Below are positions 18,927 through 27,708 of a DNA stretch of 64,000 bases, piece by piece. Within the stretch, counting starts at the first letter, position 1; every line of letters starts with the position of its first letter. Below the pieces are notes generated by a model, which was not told the origin of the DNA, made no database searches, and saw only the letters and a list, made by a program, of their open reading frames with translations. The translations under genes and the position numbers were made by a program. Origin of the DNA: Pantoea trifolii (GTDB lineage: Bacteria; Pseudomonadota; Gammaproteobacteria; Enterobacterales; Enterobacteriaceae); the NCBI RefSeq assembly GCF_024506435.1, contig NZ_JANIET010000001.1, forward strand, positions 2,914,001-2,978,000, given 5' to 3'.

Positions 18927-20144
18927 ATGACAACAGCAACCCCCGCGAATTACCAACGTACCCGCACGTTGACCCTTATCGGCACCATTATCACGCAGTT
19001 CGCTTTGGGCTCGGTTTATACCTGGAGCCTGTTTAACGGCCCGCTGGCGAATAAGCTGGATGCGCCCATCAGTGAAGTGGCGTTCTCGTTCGGTTTGCTC
19101 AGTCTTGGCCTGGCGATCGCTTCTTCACTTGCCGGAAAACTGCAGGAACGCTTTGGCGTGCGCAACGTTACCCTCGGCGCGGGCATTTTGATGGCTGTCG
19201 GTTTCTGGCTGACCGCGCATGCCGATAATCTGATGATGCTCTACCTCAGCGCCGGGATATTGGTGGGACTGGCCGATGGTGCCGGATATCTGATGACGCT
19301 CTCTAACTGCGTGAAGTGGTTTCCGGAGCGCAAAGGGCTCATTTCGGCCTGTTCAATTGGTGCGTATGGGTTGGGCAGCCTTGGCTTCAAATTCATCTGC
19401 GGTGCACTGCTGAGCGCACAAGGTCTGGAGAATACCTTTATGATCTGGGGCGTGCTGGCGATGAGCATGATTATTGTCGGCGCGTTGCTGATGCGTGATG
19501 CGCCGATGCAGAAGAGCAGCGGCAATACGCAGCTGGAAGCGAAAGATTACACGCTGGCGCAATCGGTACGTTTACCACAGTACTGGATGCTGGCGCTAAT
19601 GTTCCTAACCGCATGCATGAGCGGCCTGTACGTGATTGGCGTGGCGAAAGATATCGGTGAAGGCATGGTGCATCTTAGCGCGCAGACGGCAGCGAATGCG
19701 GTTACGGTGATTGCGATTGCCAACCTCAGCGGTCGCCTGATTCTCGGCGTGCTGTCGGATAAAATGGCACGCATCCGTGTGATTACGCTGGCGCAAATTG
19801 TCTCGCTGGTGGGCATGAGCATTCTGCTGTTCACCCATATGAACGAATCGACCTTCTTCCTCTCCTTAGCCTGCGTGGCCTTCAGTTTCGGTGGCACCAT
19901 CACCGTTTTCCCGTCGCTGGTCAGCGATTTCTTTGGTCTGAACAACCTGACGAAGAACTATGGATTGATTTACCTTGGCTTCGGTATCGGCAGCGTGCTG
20001 GGTTCACTGGTGGCTTCCGCCTTTGGTGGCTTCACCGTTACTTTCAGCCTGATTATGACCTTGCTGGTGATTTCGCTGGTGTTGTCGCTGAGTATCCGTC
20101 TGCCAAATCGCCAAAACGTGGTAGAACCTTTACTGCATAATTAA
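18927..20144 (+). CDS. yhjX: MFS transporter YhjX (OFA family, pyruvate-linked)
   Basis: 405 residues, 12 membrane helices, very similar along its length to recalled E. coli YhjX (402): NYQRTRTLTLIGTIITQFAL near the N-terminus, then LSNCVKWFPERKGLISA and SGLYVIGVAKDI. YhjX is the target of the pyruvate-sensing YpdA/YpdB system and has been proposed as a pyruvate transporter. In E. coli yhjX lies far from ypdAB; here both are in one 12-kb stretch. GAGAG precedes the start. Confidence 0.92.
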   Translation: MTTATPANYQRTRTLTLIGTIITQFALGSVYTWSLFNGPLANKLDAPISEVAFSFGLLSLGLAIASSLAGKLQERFGVRNVTLGAGILMAVGFWLTAHADNLMMLYLSAGILVGLADGAGYLMTLSNCVKWFPERKGLISACSIGAYGLGSLGFKFICGALLSAQGLENTFMIWGVLAMSMIIVGALLMRDAPMQKSSGNTQLEAKDYTLAQSVRLPQYWMLALMFLTACMSGLYVIGVAKDIGEGMVHLSAQTAANAVTVIAIANLSGRLILGVLSDKMARIRVITLAQIVSLVGMSILLFTHMNESTFFLSLACVAFSFGGTITVFPSLVSDFFGLNNLTKNYGLIYLGFGIGSVLGSLVASAFGGFTVTFSLIMTLLVISLVLSLSIRLPNRQNVVEPLLHN

Positions 20145-20150
20145 GTTCGC

Positions 20151-20180
20151 TGGGATGCCGTATCAATTTGCGGCATCCCA
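20151..20180 (+). terminator. Hairpin after yhjX
   Basis: Perfect 10-bp inverted repeat TGGGATGCCG/CGGCATCCCA with a 10-nt loop, 7 bp after the yhjX stop. No strong T-run follows (TTCCTCC), so termination may be incomplete. The next ~250 bp up to the small lipoprotein gene are AT-rich with no further gene seen. Confidence 0.6.
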
Positions 20181-20429
20181 TTCCTCCACAATTGATCCAC
20201 AATAAAGCGTTAATTGAGAACCACTATTATTAACCCTTGCCTTTCGGAGTAATCTCGTTATTATTAGCAGGCATTCAGCTTATTCCGATTGGTTTATTTT
20301 ACCCCGCGACTTTTTTAGCATTTAATTGACACACTCCGTAATACATTCAGCAATAACTCTACATTTCCTGCATCTTCACTCCACTATTCCCCTGTAATCT
20401 GGCGTCATTGGAACAGAGGAGGACTCTCC

Positions 20430-20588
20430 ATGAAGAAAGTTATTAAGGTTGCATCGGTTGTAGCCATTATGACGATGTTGAGTGGCTGTATTATCGATCA
20501 TCATCGTGGAGGCGGCGGCCAAGGTTGGGGCCATCATGGTGGCGGCGGCTGGCATCATGGGCACGGCGGTTATGGACACCGCAGATAG
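20430..20588 (+). CDS. Small His/Gly-rich lipoprotein (52 aa)
   Basis: 52 residues beginning MKKVIKVASVVAIMTMLSGC, a clear lipoprotein signal with lipidated Cys20. The 32-residue mature part is Gly/His-rich, with eight histidines mostly in HH pairs (24-25, 35-36, 42-43). An excellent AGAGGAGGA ribosome site lies upstream. The composition suggests surface metal binding, which is inference. It is convergent with another lipoprotein gene and shares its terminator. Confidence 0.8.
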   Translation: MKKVIKVASVVAIMTMLSGCIIDHHRGGGGQGWGHHGGGGWHHGHGGYGHRR

Positions 20589-20629
20589 TTGGGCAAAGAA
20601 CATACACAGCAAATAATAAGAAAATAAAA

Positions 20630-20652
20630 AGGGCGGGAAATTATCCCGCCCT
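20630..20652. terminator. Bidirectional terminator between two lipoprotein genes
   Basis: Perfect 9-bp stem AGGGCGGGA/TCCCGCCCT with a 5-nt loop; a poly-A side and ATTTTTTT on the other make it work for both convergent genes. Confidence 0.9.
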
Positions 20653-20658
20653 ATTTTT

Positions 20659-20940
20659 TTAGCTTTTTACCGCGTAATTACATTGATACCAGGCTTTCTT
20701 TAATCCGGGCAAATGGCTATTTTGCGACGGCAGTGATTCCACCTTATCAAATCCACGCTGACTGCAATAATTCGCAAGGTCGATCTCCATTGCGTCTTTA
20801 TTCAGCGTGTGCGGATCGTAACGATACTGCACGGTATTTGAGCTGGTATCTTCATCGACACGCTCAAATCCTCCTGGTTTGCTGACGCTACAACCGGCCA
20901 GCATAAAAAGCGCCAATGCGCTAATAAGCATTTTTTTCAT
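20659..20940 (-). CDS. Small lipoprotein, unknown function
   Basis: 93 residues with signal MKKMLISALALFMLAGC (lipidated Cys17). The mature part (SVSKPGGFERVDEDTSSNTV...) has two further cysteines, at YCSQRG and YQCNY, that could form a disulfide. GAGGA lies eight bases before the ATG. I do not recognise the family with confidence; YecR-like lipoproteins are a weak possibility. Confidence 0.75.
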   Translation of the reverse strand: MKKMLISALALFMLAGCSVSKPGGFERVDEDTSSNTVQYRYDPHTLNKDAMEIDLANYCSQRGFDKVESLPSQNSHLPGLKKAWYQCNYAVKS

Positions 20941-21057
20941 TAGGGTTTCCTCTAAAGCGTCGCAGTCTAAAATGCAACGCCGCGCTTATCTATAGGAATT
21001 AAGCGCGAAATGTTCGGGATTATTGAAGCTTTCGCCAATCAAATCGATAAAACCAAA

Positions 21058-21186
21058 CGGTTTCTCTTATCAACTCAGTGGTGCGATTATGTACCCAGAC
21101 AAAACGAAGTCTGCACCACACCAGGTGAGTTAATAATAAACATACTGATAGTGACCTTCATGCCCGCGCTGAGCGGGCTTTTTTTT
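21058..21186 (+). ncRNA. Candidate small RNA with Rho-independent terminator
   Basis: A strong plus-strand terminator (GCCCGC-GCTGA-GCGGGC, 21162-21178, then eight T) has no protein gene in front of it; its neighbours on both sides are on the minus strand. Upstream a structured region, GTGGTGC (21078-21084) with GCACCAC (21113-21119), stacks on AGAC (21097-21100) with GTCT (21109-21112). TTGAAG-N17-GATAAA, ending about 8 bases before 21058, is a plausible promoter. The 5' end is an estimate. Alternatively it could be the leader of a very short peptide gene. No known sRNA was recognised. Confidence 0.45.
21162..21186 (+). terminator. Rho-independent terminator in the lipoprotein/membrane-protein gap
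   Basis: 6-bp GC-only stem GCCCGC/GCGGGC, loop GCTGA, followed by an eight-T run. The T-run exists only on the plus strand. Confidence 0.85.
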
Positions 21187-21191
21187 GCCCG

Positions 21192-21995
21192 CTAACCGGT
21201 AAGGCTGACCATCTTACGTAAAAGATTGGCCGCTTGTTTGTCAGGCAATGCGAGAATGCCGCTGTAGAGATCAATCGACATCGCACACATCGCACCGCGA
21301 TCGACCGCGGTATCCGCTGGCATGTTCAGCTGTTGCAGCCTATCGCCCCACTTGCCATAGAGTTTTTCCACCACGCTTTGCAGATCGCGCTGCGCCGCAG
21401 CCTGATCCAGCGGCTGTTCATTGCCGGTGCTTTGCTGTAGCAGCGTTTCGAGCGCCTGCGCATCGCGCTGATTTAATTCCGGTGACAGCACCTGTTGCAA
21501 ATTGACGCCGCCATTCACCTGCGGATAGAGGAAACGGAAGCAGCGCTGCGGTTCCTGCTGCTGCAGTGCCTGCATCTCCTCGACCGAGACGCGGATGTAG
21601 TCAATGATCGCAGCATCGCTGGCACGCGTCAGACGCTGATTGACCAAATCCATCAACCAGCCGCGCATATCTCCCAGCGCCTGATCGGCGGGAACGCCTT
21701 CCAGGCGTTTATGCAGCAGTTCGCGATTGAGCAACTGCCACAATGCCGGTTCCTGAATTTTTAGCAGACGATAACCGGGCGCAAGGCTGAGTTGGGTTGC
21801 CACCTCTTCCACCAGCGCCTGACGCTCCTGACGCGGGTGCAGCCAGCTGAACCACAGCAGATTCGCCAGAATCAGCGGCAAGATAAACAACAGCACGCCT
21901 TGCCACAGTCGCAGCGAAGTGGTGCGCACCAGCAGAATAATAATGATCGCCAGCAGCGCAAACGCCGCTAGCGTAATCGGAAAAAGCGAGAGCAT
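21192..21995 (-). CDS. Inner-membrane protein of unknown function (267 aa)
   Basis: 267 residues. Two N-terminal membrane helices (about 2-24 and 31-50) are followed by a ~215-residue soluble domain, mostly helical and Gln/Leu-rich, probably periplasmic. Two cysteines sit at QRCFRF and AMCAMS. No motif is recognised. It ends 9 bp before the UspA-like gene begins upstream on the same strand and is probably co-transcribed with it. Confidence 0.7.
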   Translation of the reverse strand: MLSLFPITLAAFALLAIIIILLVRTTSLRLWQGVLLFILPLILANLLWFSWLHPRQERQALVEEVATQLSLAPGYRLLKIQEPALWQLLNRELLHKRLEGVPADQALGDMRGWLMDLVNQRLTRASDAAIIDYIRVSVEEMQALQQQEPQRCFRFLYPQVNGGVNLQQVLSPELNQRDAQALETLLQQSTGNEQPLDQAAAQRDLQSVVEKLYGKWGDRLQQLNMPADTAVDRGAMCAMSIDLYSGILALPDKQAANLLRKMVSLTG

Positions 21996-22004
21996 CGAGC
22001 GGGG

Positions 22005-22457
22005 TTAATCCTTACGTACATCAATTAAAACGGGGCAATTGGCGCGCTCAATCACTGCGGCGCTGACCGACCCTTTTAGCAGACGATTAAACGGTGACAA
22101 ATGGCGACGCCCCATGATGATCATGCTGGCCTGCAAAAGTGTGGATTGCGCCACAATGGTTTCCGCCGCTTCACCGGCCAGAATCAATCCCTTCGCCGCC
22201 ACGCCCGCGCGCAGCAGCGGCGCCAGCGCGTGACGCACCACCATTTCGGCGGTGTTCTGCTCATCTTTCGCCGCCACAAAATCATCCGGATCTTCACCGG
22301 CGTCAATCTCAATCGGTTGATTACAGGAGGAGTAAGCGGGATCCACGCAGCACAGCACCGTGACCTGCGCCTGATGCGCCAGCGCCTGTTCAATGGTCAA
22401 CGCAATCACTTTTTCCGCCACCGGAGAGTTATCGATGGCCATCAGCAAGGTTTTCAT
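22005..22457 (-). CDS. Universal stress protein, UspA family
   Basis: 150 residues with the alpha/beta Usp fold: MKTLLMAIDNSPVAEKVI at the start, and near the end MIIMGRRHLSPFNRLLKGSV, close to the ATP-binding G2xG9xGS motif except that the second glycine is His. It is a stand-alone single-domain Usp. Only 7 bp follow the iclR-type gene on the same strand, so the two are likely one transcript, tying this stress protein to the IclR signal. Confidence 0.85.
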   Translation of the reverse strand: MKTLLMAIDNSPVAEKVIALTIEQALAHQAQVTVLCCVDPAYSSCNQPIEIDAGEDPDDFVAAKDEQNTAEMVVRHALAPLLRAGVAAKGLILAGEAAETIVAQSTLLQASMIIMGRRHLSPFNRLLKGSVSAAVIERANCPVLIDVRKD

Positions 22458-22464
22458 CAGTTGG

Positions 22465-23250
22465 TTATCCTTCCACAGCGGTCATTTTGCCAATTTCACG
22501 AATCAAGGCGTCTTTGCACTTGATGATTTGCTCACGATAGTGCGCTTCCTGCTTATGAAAACGCGCCGTCGGCACCAGCAATGAGATAGAGAAGCGGCCA
22601 AACAGCGTATCAATGGCAACCGCCATGGTCGAAATGCCCTCCAGCGTCTCGCCGCGATCGATCGCTAATCCGCTGGCGCGCACTTCGGCAATCAGCTCCA
22701 GCAATTGCGGCAGGGTTTTCACCGTCATCTCGGTTAACTCTTTATAGGCTTCGCCCACCATCACGCGCACATCTTCATCGCTCTCCAGCGCCAGCAACGC
22801 GCGGCCGCCCGATGTGCTGTAAAGCGGCAGATTCAGACCCATGCGCGGCACCACACGCAGTTCGCGCGAGGCCACCACATAATGCACGATCGCCAATTGC
22901 GTGCCGCTGGCCCGCGCCAGCGATACCGTTTCATTGATTTCGGCAGAGAGTTGTTCGAGGAACGGACGCACGATTTCCACCACGTCGCTGTGCACGCTGG
23001 AGATCAGCTTGAGCAACGCCGGACCGAGACGTAAACCGCCGGCACCGCTGCTGCGCACCAGCTGTGCGCTGTCCAGCGCGCCAATAATGCGCTGCACCGT
23101 CGAGCGAGGCAGATCAACCACCTGCGCAATTTCACCCAAACTCATGCCGCCGGGATGTTCACCCAGCGCATTCAGAATTTTTGCCGCACGCGCGATGACC
23201 TGAATGCCACCCGCTTTTTCATCCTCACGGCTTGAGGGAAGTTCAACCAT
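22465..23250 (-). CDS. IclR family transcriptional regulator
   Basis: 261 residues. The N-terminal winged helix (about 15-80) contains AAKILNALGEHPGGMSLGEIAQVVDLPRSTVQRIIGAL, followed by the effector-binding IclR domain (about 95-255). ATG 23250 has AAGGA upstream; an in-frame start at 23322 would run through its own operator. It is divergent from an MFS/HlyD efflux pair and probably represses it through two near-identical palindromes in the gap. Effector unknown. Confidence 0.87.
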   Translation of the reverse strand: MVELPSSREDEKAGGIQVIARAAKILNALGEHPGGMSLGEIAQVVDLPRSTVQRIIGALDSAQLVRSSGAGGLRLGPALLKLISSVHSDVVEIVRPFLEQLSAEINETVSLARASGTQLAIVHYVVASRELRVVPRMGLNLPLYSTSGGRALLALESDEDVRVMVGEAYKELTEMTVKTLPQLLELIAEVRASGLAIDRGETLEGISTMAVAIDTLFGRFSISLLVPTARFHKQEAHYREQIIKCKDALIREIGKMTAVEG

Positions 23251-23306
23251 GATGCGTTCCTTTTTGGCCTGCCCTACTTTAACGCGAATGATCGCACTTT
23301 TACACC

Positions 23307-23327
23307 CTGTATCACATTGCAATACAG
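23307..23327. promoter_or_regulatory. IclR-type operator 1
   Basis: A 21-bp site with perfect arms CTGTAT/ATACAG around CACATTGCA. It is repeated at 19 of 21 positions 44 bp downstream. Confidence 0.65.
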
Positions 23328-23350
23328 CATATCGATATGTAAGATGCCAT

Positions 23351-23371
23351 CTGTATCACATCGCAATACAC
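23351..23371. promoter_or_regulatory. IclR-type operator 2
   Basis: Second copy of the 21-bp element, differing from the first at two positions. The 44-bp centre-to-centre spacing is about four helical turns, placing both on one face of the DNA. It lies 29 bp before the MFS start codon, so binding should block that promoter. Confidence 0.65.
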
Positions 23372-23400
23372 TGCATCAACAATATAACGAGAAACCTGCT

Positions 23401-25002
23401 ATGAACGCCCAGCCCATTGCGGCTCCGGCACCCCATCCGTTTACTCTGCGCCTGGCGCTGGGATTGGTTGGCGTGCTGATTGCCGCGCTCACATCGGGAT
23501 TAAACGATCGCGTCACCGATATCGCGTTAGCCGATATCCGCGCCGCCATCGGCATCAGTTACGATCAAGGCAGCTGGATTATCTCCGCTTATCAGGCTGC
23601 TGAAGTGGCGGCAATGATGATTGCGCCCTGGTTCGCCGTCACCTTTTCGCTGCGTCGCTTTGCGCTCACCGTTTCCGCCGGATTTATGTTGAGCGGCCTG
23701 CTGCTGCCGCTGATGCCCAATGCCACGCTGTTTATCACTTTGCGCGTGGTGCAGGGATTATTTGGCGGTGCGCTGCCGCCGATGCTGATGACCGTTGCAC
23801 TGCGCTTCCTGCCGCCGCCGATCAAATTATACGGTTTAGCGGGTTATGCGCTGACTGCCACCTTTGGCCCGAATATGGCCGCTTCTCTGGCGGCGTTCTG
23901 GACCGATGACGTCAGCTGGCTGTTTGTCTTCTGGCAAGTAGTGCCGGCCATGCTGATTGCCATGCTGCTGATTAGCTGGGGTTTACCGCAGGATCCGCTG
24001 CGCCTCGAGCGTTTTAAACAGATCGATCTGTTCGGCATGCTAACCGGCTGCTCCGGTATCGCGCTGCTGATTCTGGCGCTGACGCAAGGCGAGCGGCTCG
24101 ACTGGCTCGAATCGCCGTTATTCAGCGGCCTATTATTCAGCGCGCTGGCGTTGCTGACTGTGTTCTTTATTAATGAATGGTTTCACCCGCTGCCGCTGTT
24201 CAAATTACAGATGCTGGGGCGGCGCAATCTCGCACACGGCTTGCTGGTGCTGGCGGGCGTGCTGATTTTGTCGCTGTCGGGTTCAGCGCTGCCGTCGGCC
24301 TATCTGGCGCAGGTGCAAGGCTTCCGCACGCTGCAGTTTGCACCGCTGGCGTTGACCATCGGCTTGCCGCAACTGCTGATCGCCCCATTTGTTGCCGCGC
24401 TACTGAATATTCGCTGGGTGGATTGTCGCTGGATGTTGACGGCGGGCGTGGCGTTGTTGGTGACGTCCTGCCTGATGGGCATGCACATTACCACTGATTG
24501 GGCGCGGCAGAATTTCTGGCTGATACAGATTCTGCAGGCGTTCGGTCAGCCGATGGTGATTTTGCCAGTGCTGATGAGCGCCACCAGCGTGGTCGCGCCG
24601 CCGGAAGGCCCGTTCGCCTCGGCGATGTTCAACACCGTGCGCGGTTTCTCCAGCATCGCCGCCAGCACGCTGGTGGAGTGGTTTATCAGTCACCGTGAAA
24701 AATTCCACTCCAACGTGCTGGTCGATAGCGCCGCCAGCCGTGCGTGGCTGATGACCGCACCGAACAGCGCGCAATCCAGCAGCAGCTTGCCGTTGCTGCC
24801 GGATGGCAGCGCTAGCAGCGCGGAAAACCTCAGCGGCTTCGCCACCTTGCTGAAGCAGCAGGCGATGGTGCTGAGCCTGAGTGATTGCTACCAGATGCTT
24901 ATTGCCTTCGCCGCCCTGCTTTTACTGTTAACCGCCTGGCTGCCGAAACGCGTGTGGCCACCACAAACACTGATTCAACCTGTTACGACGACGTCGAGAT
25001 AA
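23401..25002 (+). CDS. MFS efflux transporter, DHA2 (EmrB/QacA-like) family
   Basis: 533 residues with about 14 predicted membrane helices, the DHA2 layout. The early motif DIALADIRAAIGISYDQGSW and the long loop before the last helix are typical of EmrB-type pumps. With the HlyD-type protein that starts 5 bp after its stop it should form an envelope-spanning export system. Substrate unknown. The start at 23401 (MNAQPIAAP) avoids overlap with the operators; its ribosome site is modest. Confidence 0.88.
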   Translation: MNAQPIAAPAPHPFTLRLALGLVGVLIAALTSGLNDRVTDIALADIRAAIGISYDQGSWIISAYQAAEVAAMMIAPWFAVTFSLRRFALTVSAGFMLSGLLLPLMPNATLFITLRVVQGLFGGALPPMLMTVALRFLPPPIKLYGLAGYALTATFGPNMAASLAAFWTDDVSWLFVFWQVVPAMLIAMLLISWGLPQDPLRLERFKQIDLFGMLTGCSGIALLILALTQGERLDWLESPLFSGLLFSALALLTVFFINEWFHPLPLFKLQMLGRRNLAHGLLVLAGVLILSLSGSALPSAYLAQVQGFRTLQFAPLALTIGLPQLLIAPFVAALLNIRWVDCRWMLTAGVALLVTSCLMGMHITTDWARQNFWLIQILQAFGQPMVILPVLMSATSVVAPPEGPFASAMFNTVRGFSSIAASTLVEWFISHREKFHSNVLVDSAASRAWLMTAPNSAQSSSSLPLLPDGSASSAENLSGFATLLKQQAMVLSLSDCYQMLIAFAALLLLLTAWLPKRVWPPQTLIQPVTTTSR

Positions 25003-25007
25003 TTGAT

Positions 25008-26036
25008 ATGCAAGCTTTTGCTCTGAAAAGAACGGTGCTGTTGAGCGCCCTATTACTGGTGTTATTGGCGATGGCCTTTTTTGTCTGGTCATCGATGACC
25101 GGCAACGATCATCGCACCACCGATGCCTATGTGAATGCCGATTACACGCTGGTTGCACCGAAAGTTTCCGGCTACATCGCCAGCGTCAACGTGCAAGACA
25201 ACCAGCGCGTAAAGGCCGGCGAACTGCTGGCCACGCTCGACGACCGCGATTATCGTGTGGCGTTAGAGACCGCGCAGGCCAATTTGCAGGTCAGCGAGGC
25301 CAAGCGTTTGAGTAGCCAGGCGCAGCTGGAACAGCAGCAATCCACTATCGACCAGGCGAAGGCCACGTTAGCGGCGAGCCAGGCTTCCGCGCAGTACGCC
25401 GGACAGAGCGCCGCGCGTTACAACCAGCTGTATAAAAGTGGCACCATCGCCGCGGACGATCAGCAAAAAGCCAACTCAACGCAGCGTTCCGCCTCGGCCA
25501 CCGTACGCCAGAGCGAAGCGGCGCTGGCTTCTGCCGTCAAGCAAGTTGGCGTGCTGCAAGCTGCAGTGCGTCAGGCCGCCGCCGATGTAACTGCCGCGCA
25601 GGCCAGCGTCGATCAGGCGCAACTCAATCTTTCCTATACACGGATTGTAGCGCCGGTGGATGGCATGGTCGGTCAGCGCTCAGTGCGCCTCGGCGCTTAC
25701 GTTAGCGCAGGCACGCGTTTGCTGGCGGTGGTGCCGCTGCAGCAAACCTATATCACCGCTAATTATCTGGAAACGCAGCTGGCGGATGTGCAGCAAGGGC
25801 AGAAAGTGAGCGTGAAGGTGGATGCCTTGCCAGGCAAGGTATTTAGCGGTCACGTCGACAGCATTGCTCCGGCGACGGGCGCGACCTTTTCCGCCATTTC
25901 GCCGGACAACGCCACTGGTAATTACACCAAAGTGGTACAGCGTTTACCGGTGAAAATTGTGCTCGATGAGAACCAGCCGGATCGGGCAAAACTGCGCGTG
26001 GGAATGTCGGCGATACCGGAGATTGAGACCCGCTGA
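25008..26036 (+). CDS. HlyD/EmrA-family membrane fusion protein
   Basis: 342 residues: a short cytoplasmic N-terminus, one membrane anchor (about 10-29), a split biotinyl-lipoyl half-motif (LVAPKVSGYIASVNVQDNQR and IVAPVDGMVGQRSVRLGAYV), a coiled-coil hairpin rich in Ala/Gln (about 90-200) and a beta-barrel end. It is the periplasmic adaptor of the MFS pump upstream; an outer-membrane TolC partner must come from elsewhere. ATG 25008 replaces a longer in-frame reading overlapping the MFS gene. Confidence 0.9.
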   Translation: MQAFALKRTVLLSALLLVLLAMAFFVWSSMTGNDHRTTDAYVNADYTLVAPKVSGYIASVNVQDNQRVKAGELLATLDDRDYRVALETAQANLQVSEAKRLSSQAQLEQQQSTIDQAKATLAASQASAQYAGQSAARYNQLYKSGTIAADDQQKANSTQRSASATVRQSEAALASAVKQVGVLQAAVRQAAADVTAAQASVDQAQLNLSYTRIVAPVDGMVGQRSVRLGAYVSAGTRLLAVVPLQQTYITANYLETQLADVQQGQKVSVKVDALPGKVFSGHVDSIAPATGATFSAISPDNATGNYTKVVQRLPVKIVLDENQPDRAKLRVGMSAIPEIETR

Positions 26037-26238
26037 AAATGTGAGCGATATCTCAGAAGCGGCCTATTTATTTTTGGGACAAATCCGCGTAAATTAGCCC
26101 TCGATCCTGTTTCGGGCTTGCCTGGAGCGACCTGAGAAGAAAGCGTGTAGCGATGATGAACTCCACCTTTCTCTTATTCTGTTCGGGTTACGCGGGTTTG
26201 GGATCGCCCGCCGGGTAGCCGCTCAGAGGAGTTGTTTT

Positions 26239-26310
26239 GTGAGATACGCTTTGATGGGAATTTCTTTCTTCCTGTTGCTTTGGGTCGGTACCTTTGTACT
26301 GATGCTGTAG
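26239..26310 (+). CDS. ypdK: Small membrane protein YpdK (23 aa)
   Basis: A 23-codon frame starting GTG, preceded by AGAGGAG, encodes a single hydrophobic helix: (M)RYALMGISFFLLLWVGTF followed by VLML. It matches the recalled E. coli YpdK (MKYFFMGISFMVIVWAGTF...) in length, pattern and position next to alaC. Function unknown. The 202 bp upstream hold no other gene; they contain a short AGCCC/GGGCT hairpin near 26097-26118 and are otherwise unexplained. Confidence 0.85.
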   Translation: MRYALMGISFFLLLWVGTFVLML

Positions 26311-26321
26311 AGCCGCCAGGC

Positions 26322-26342
26322 GGGGCGACGCTGAGTCGCCCC
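26322..26342. terminator. Hairpin between ypdK and alaC
   Basis: Perfect 8-bp stem GGGGCGAC/GTCGCCCC with loop GCTGA between convergent genes. T-runs are weak on both sides. Confidence 0.65.
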
Positions 26343-26351
26343 ACTTAATGG

Positions 26352-27590
26352 TTATTCCTCTTCTTCTTCCAGCGCTTTCACCGTTCCCGGCAAAATGCCA
26401 TCGGCACGGAACATCGATTTAATCCCCCGTACCGCCTGACGAATACGATCGCTGTTTTCAATCAGCGCGAAACGCACATGGGTATCACCGTAATCACCAA
26501 AACCAATGCCCGGCGAGACACACACTTTGGCTTCCTGCATCAGTAATTTGGCGAACTCCAGCGAGCCAAGATGCGCGTAGTGATCGGGAATTTTCGCCCA
26601 GACGTACATCGACGCCTTCGGCAAATCGACCATCCAGCCCGCTTCGTGCAGGCCTTTCACCAGCACATCACGGCGGCGTTTGTACTGTTCAGCGATATCG
26701 CGCACACACTGTTGATCGCCTTCCAGCGCCGCTATCGCCGCCACCTGCAACGGTGTGAAGGTGCCGTAATCGTGATAACTCTTGATACGCGCCAGCGCAG
26801 AAACCAGCTCTTTGTTACCGACCATAAAGCCGATACGCCAGCCCGCCATGTTGTAGCTTTTCGACAGGGTAAAGAATTCCACCGCCACATCGCGCGCGCC
26901 CGGCACCTGCATAATCGATGGCGCTTTCCAGCCATCGTAGGTGATGTCGGCATAGGCGAGATCGTGGATCACCAGCACATTGTACTGCTTCGCCAGCGCG
27001 ATGACGCGTTCGAAGAAATCGAGTTCAACGCATTGCGCCGTAGGATTCGACGGGAAGCCAAGAATCATCATTTTCGGTTTGGGATAGCTTTCGCGAATCG
27101 CCCGTTCCAGCTCGTTGAAGAAATCAACACCCGCCACCAGCGGAACAGAACGCACCTGCGCACCGGCAATCACCGCGCCGTAAATGTGAATCGGATAGCT
27201 GGGATTCGGCACCAGCACGGTGTCGCCGTGATCGAGCGTGGCCAGCATCAAGTGCGCCAAACCCTCTTTCGAGCCGATGGTGACAATCGCTTCCGATTCC
27301 GGATCGATTTCCACCTGATAACGGTCTGCGTACCAGCGCGAAATCGCGCGACGCAAACGGGGAATGCCTTTCGAGGTTGAGTAACCGTGCGTGTCTTCGC
27401 GCTGCGCCACCTGACAAAGTTTTTCAACGATGTGCGGCGGCGTAGGGCCATCCGGATTGCCCATCGAGAAATCGATAATGTCTTCGCCGCGCCGACGCGC
27501 AGCCATCTTCAATTCAGCGGTGATGTTAAAAACATACGGGGGAAGGCGTTCAATACGCGAGAAACGACGGGGTGTGCTGTTATCAGCCAT
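26352..27590 (-). CDS. alaC: Glutamate-pyruvate aminotransferase AlaC
   Basis: 412 residues, identical in length to E. coli AlaC. It is a class I PLP aminotransferase with the Schiff-base lysine in [15 protein letters not shown], the aspartate of [10 protein letters not shown] and substrate motif [12 protein letters not shown]. It transfers the amino group of glutamate to pyruvate to give alanine. The C-terminus ends in an acidic EEEEE run. It is divergent from nothing close; the 118-bp upstream gap holds its promoter. Confidence 0.95.
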   Translation of the reverse strand: MADNSTPRRFSRIERLPPYVFNITAELKMAARRRGEDIIDFSMGNPDGPTPPHIVEKLCQVAQREDTHGYSTSKGIPRLRRAISRWYADRYQVEIDPESEAIVTIGSKEGLAHLMLATLDHGDTVLVPNPSYPIHIYGAVIAGAQVRSVPLVAGVDFFNELERAIRESYPKPKMMILGFPSNPTAQCVELDFFERVIALAKQYNVLVIHDLAYADITYDGWKAPSIMQVPGARDVAVEFFTLSKSYNMAGWRIGFMVGNKELVSALARIKSYHDYGTFTPLQVAAIAALEGDQQCVRDIAEQYKRRRDVLVKGLHEAGWMVDLPKASMYVWAKIPDHYAHLGSLEFAKLLMQEAKVCVSPGIGFGDYGDTHVRFALIENSDRIRQAVRGIKSMFRADGILPGTVKALEEEEE

Positions 27591-27708
27591 GATGTCCTCT
27601 GGTTTACGTAAGCGCCCGGACCGTCCGAGCGACGTGGGTCACTGTGGTGACCGCACCAAGAACATAACGCGCTGATAACAAGATTGTCGAGAGCGGAATA
27701 AAATAATT

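Noticed and set aside
21010..21195. 61-codon plus-strand frame
   Set aside because: No ribosome site and no similarity recognised; it runs through the predicted sRNA hairpin and terminator, so coding is unlikely.
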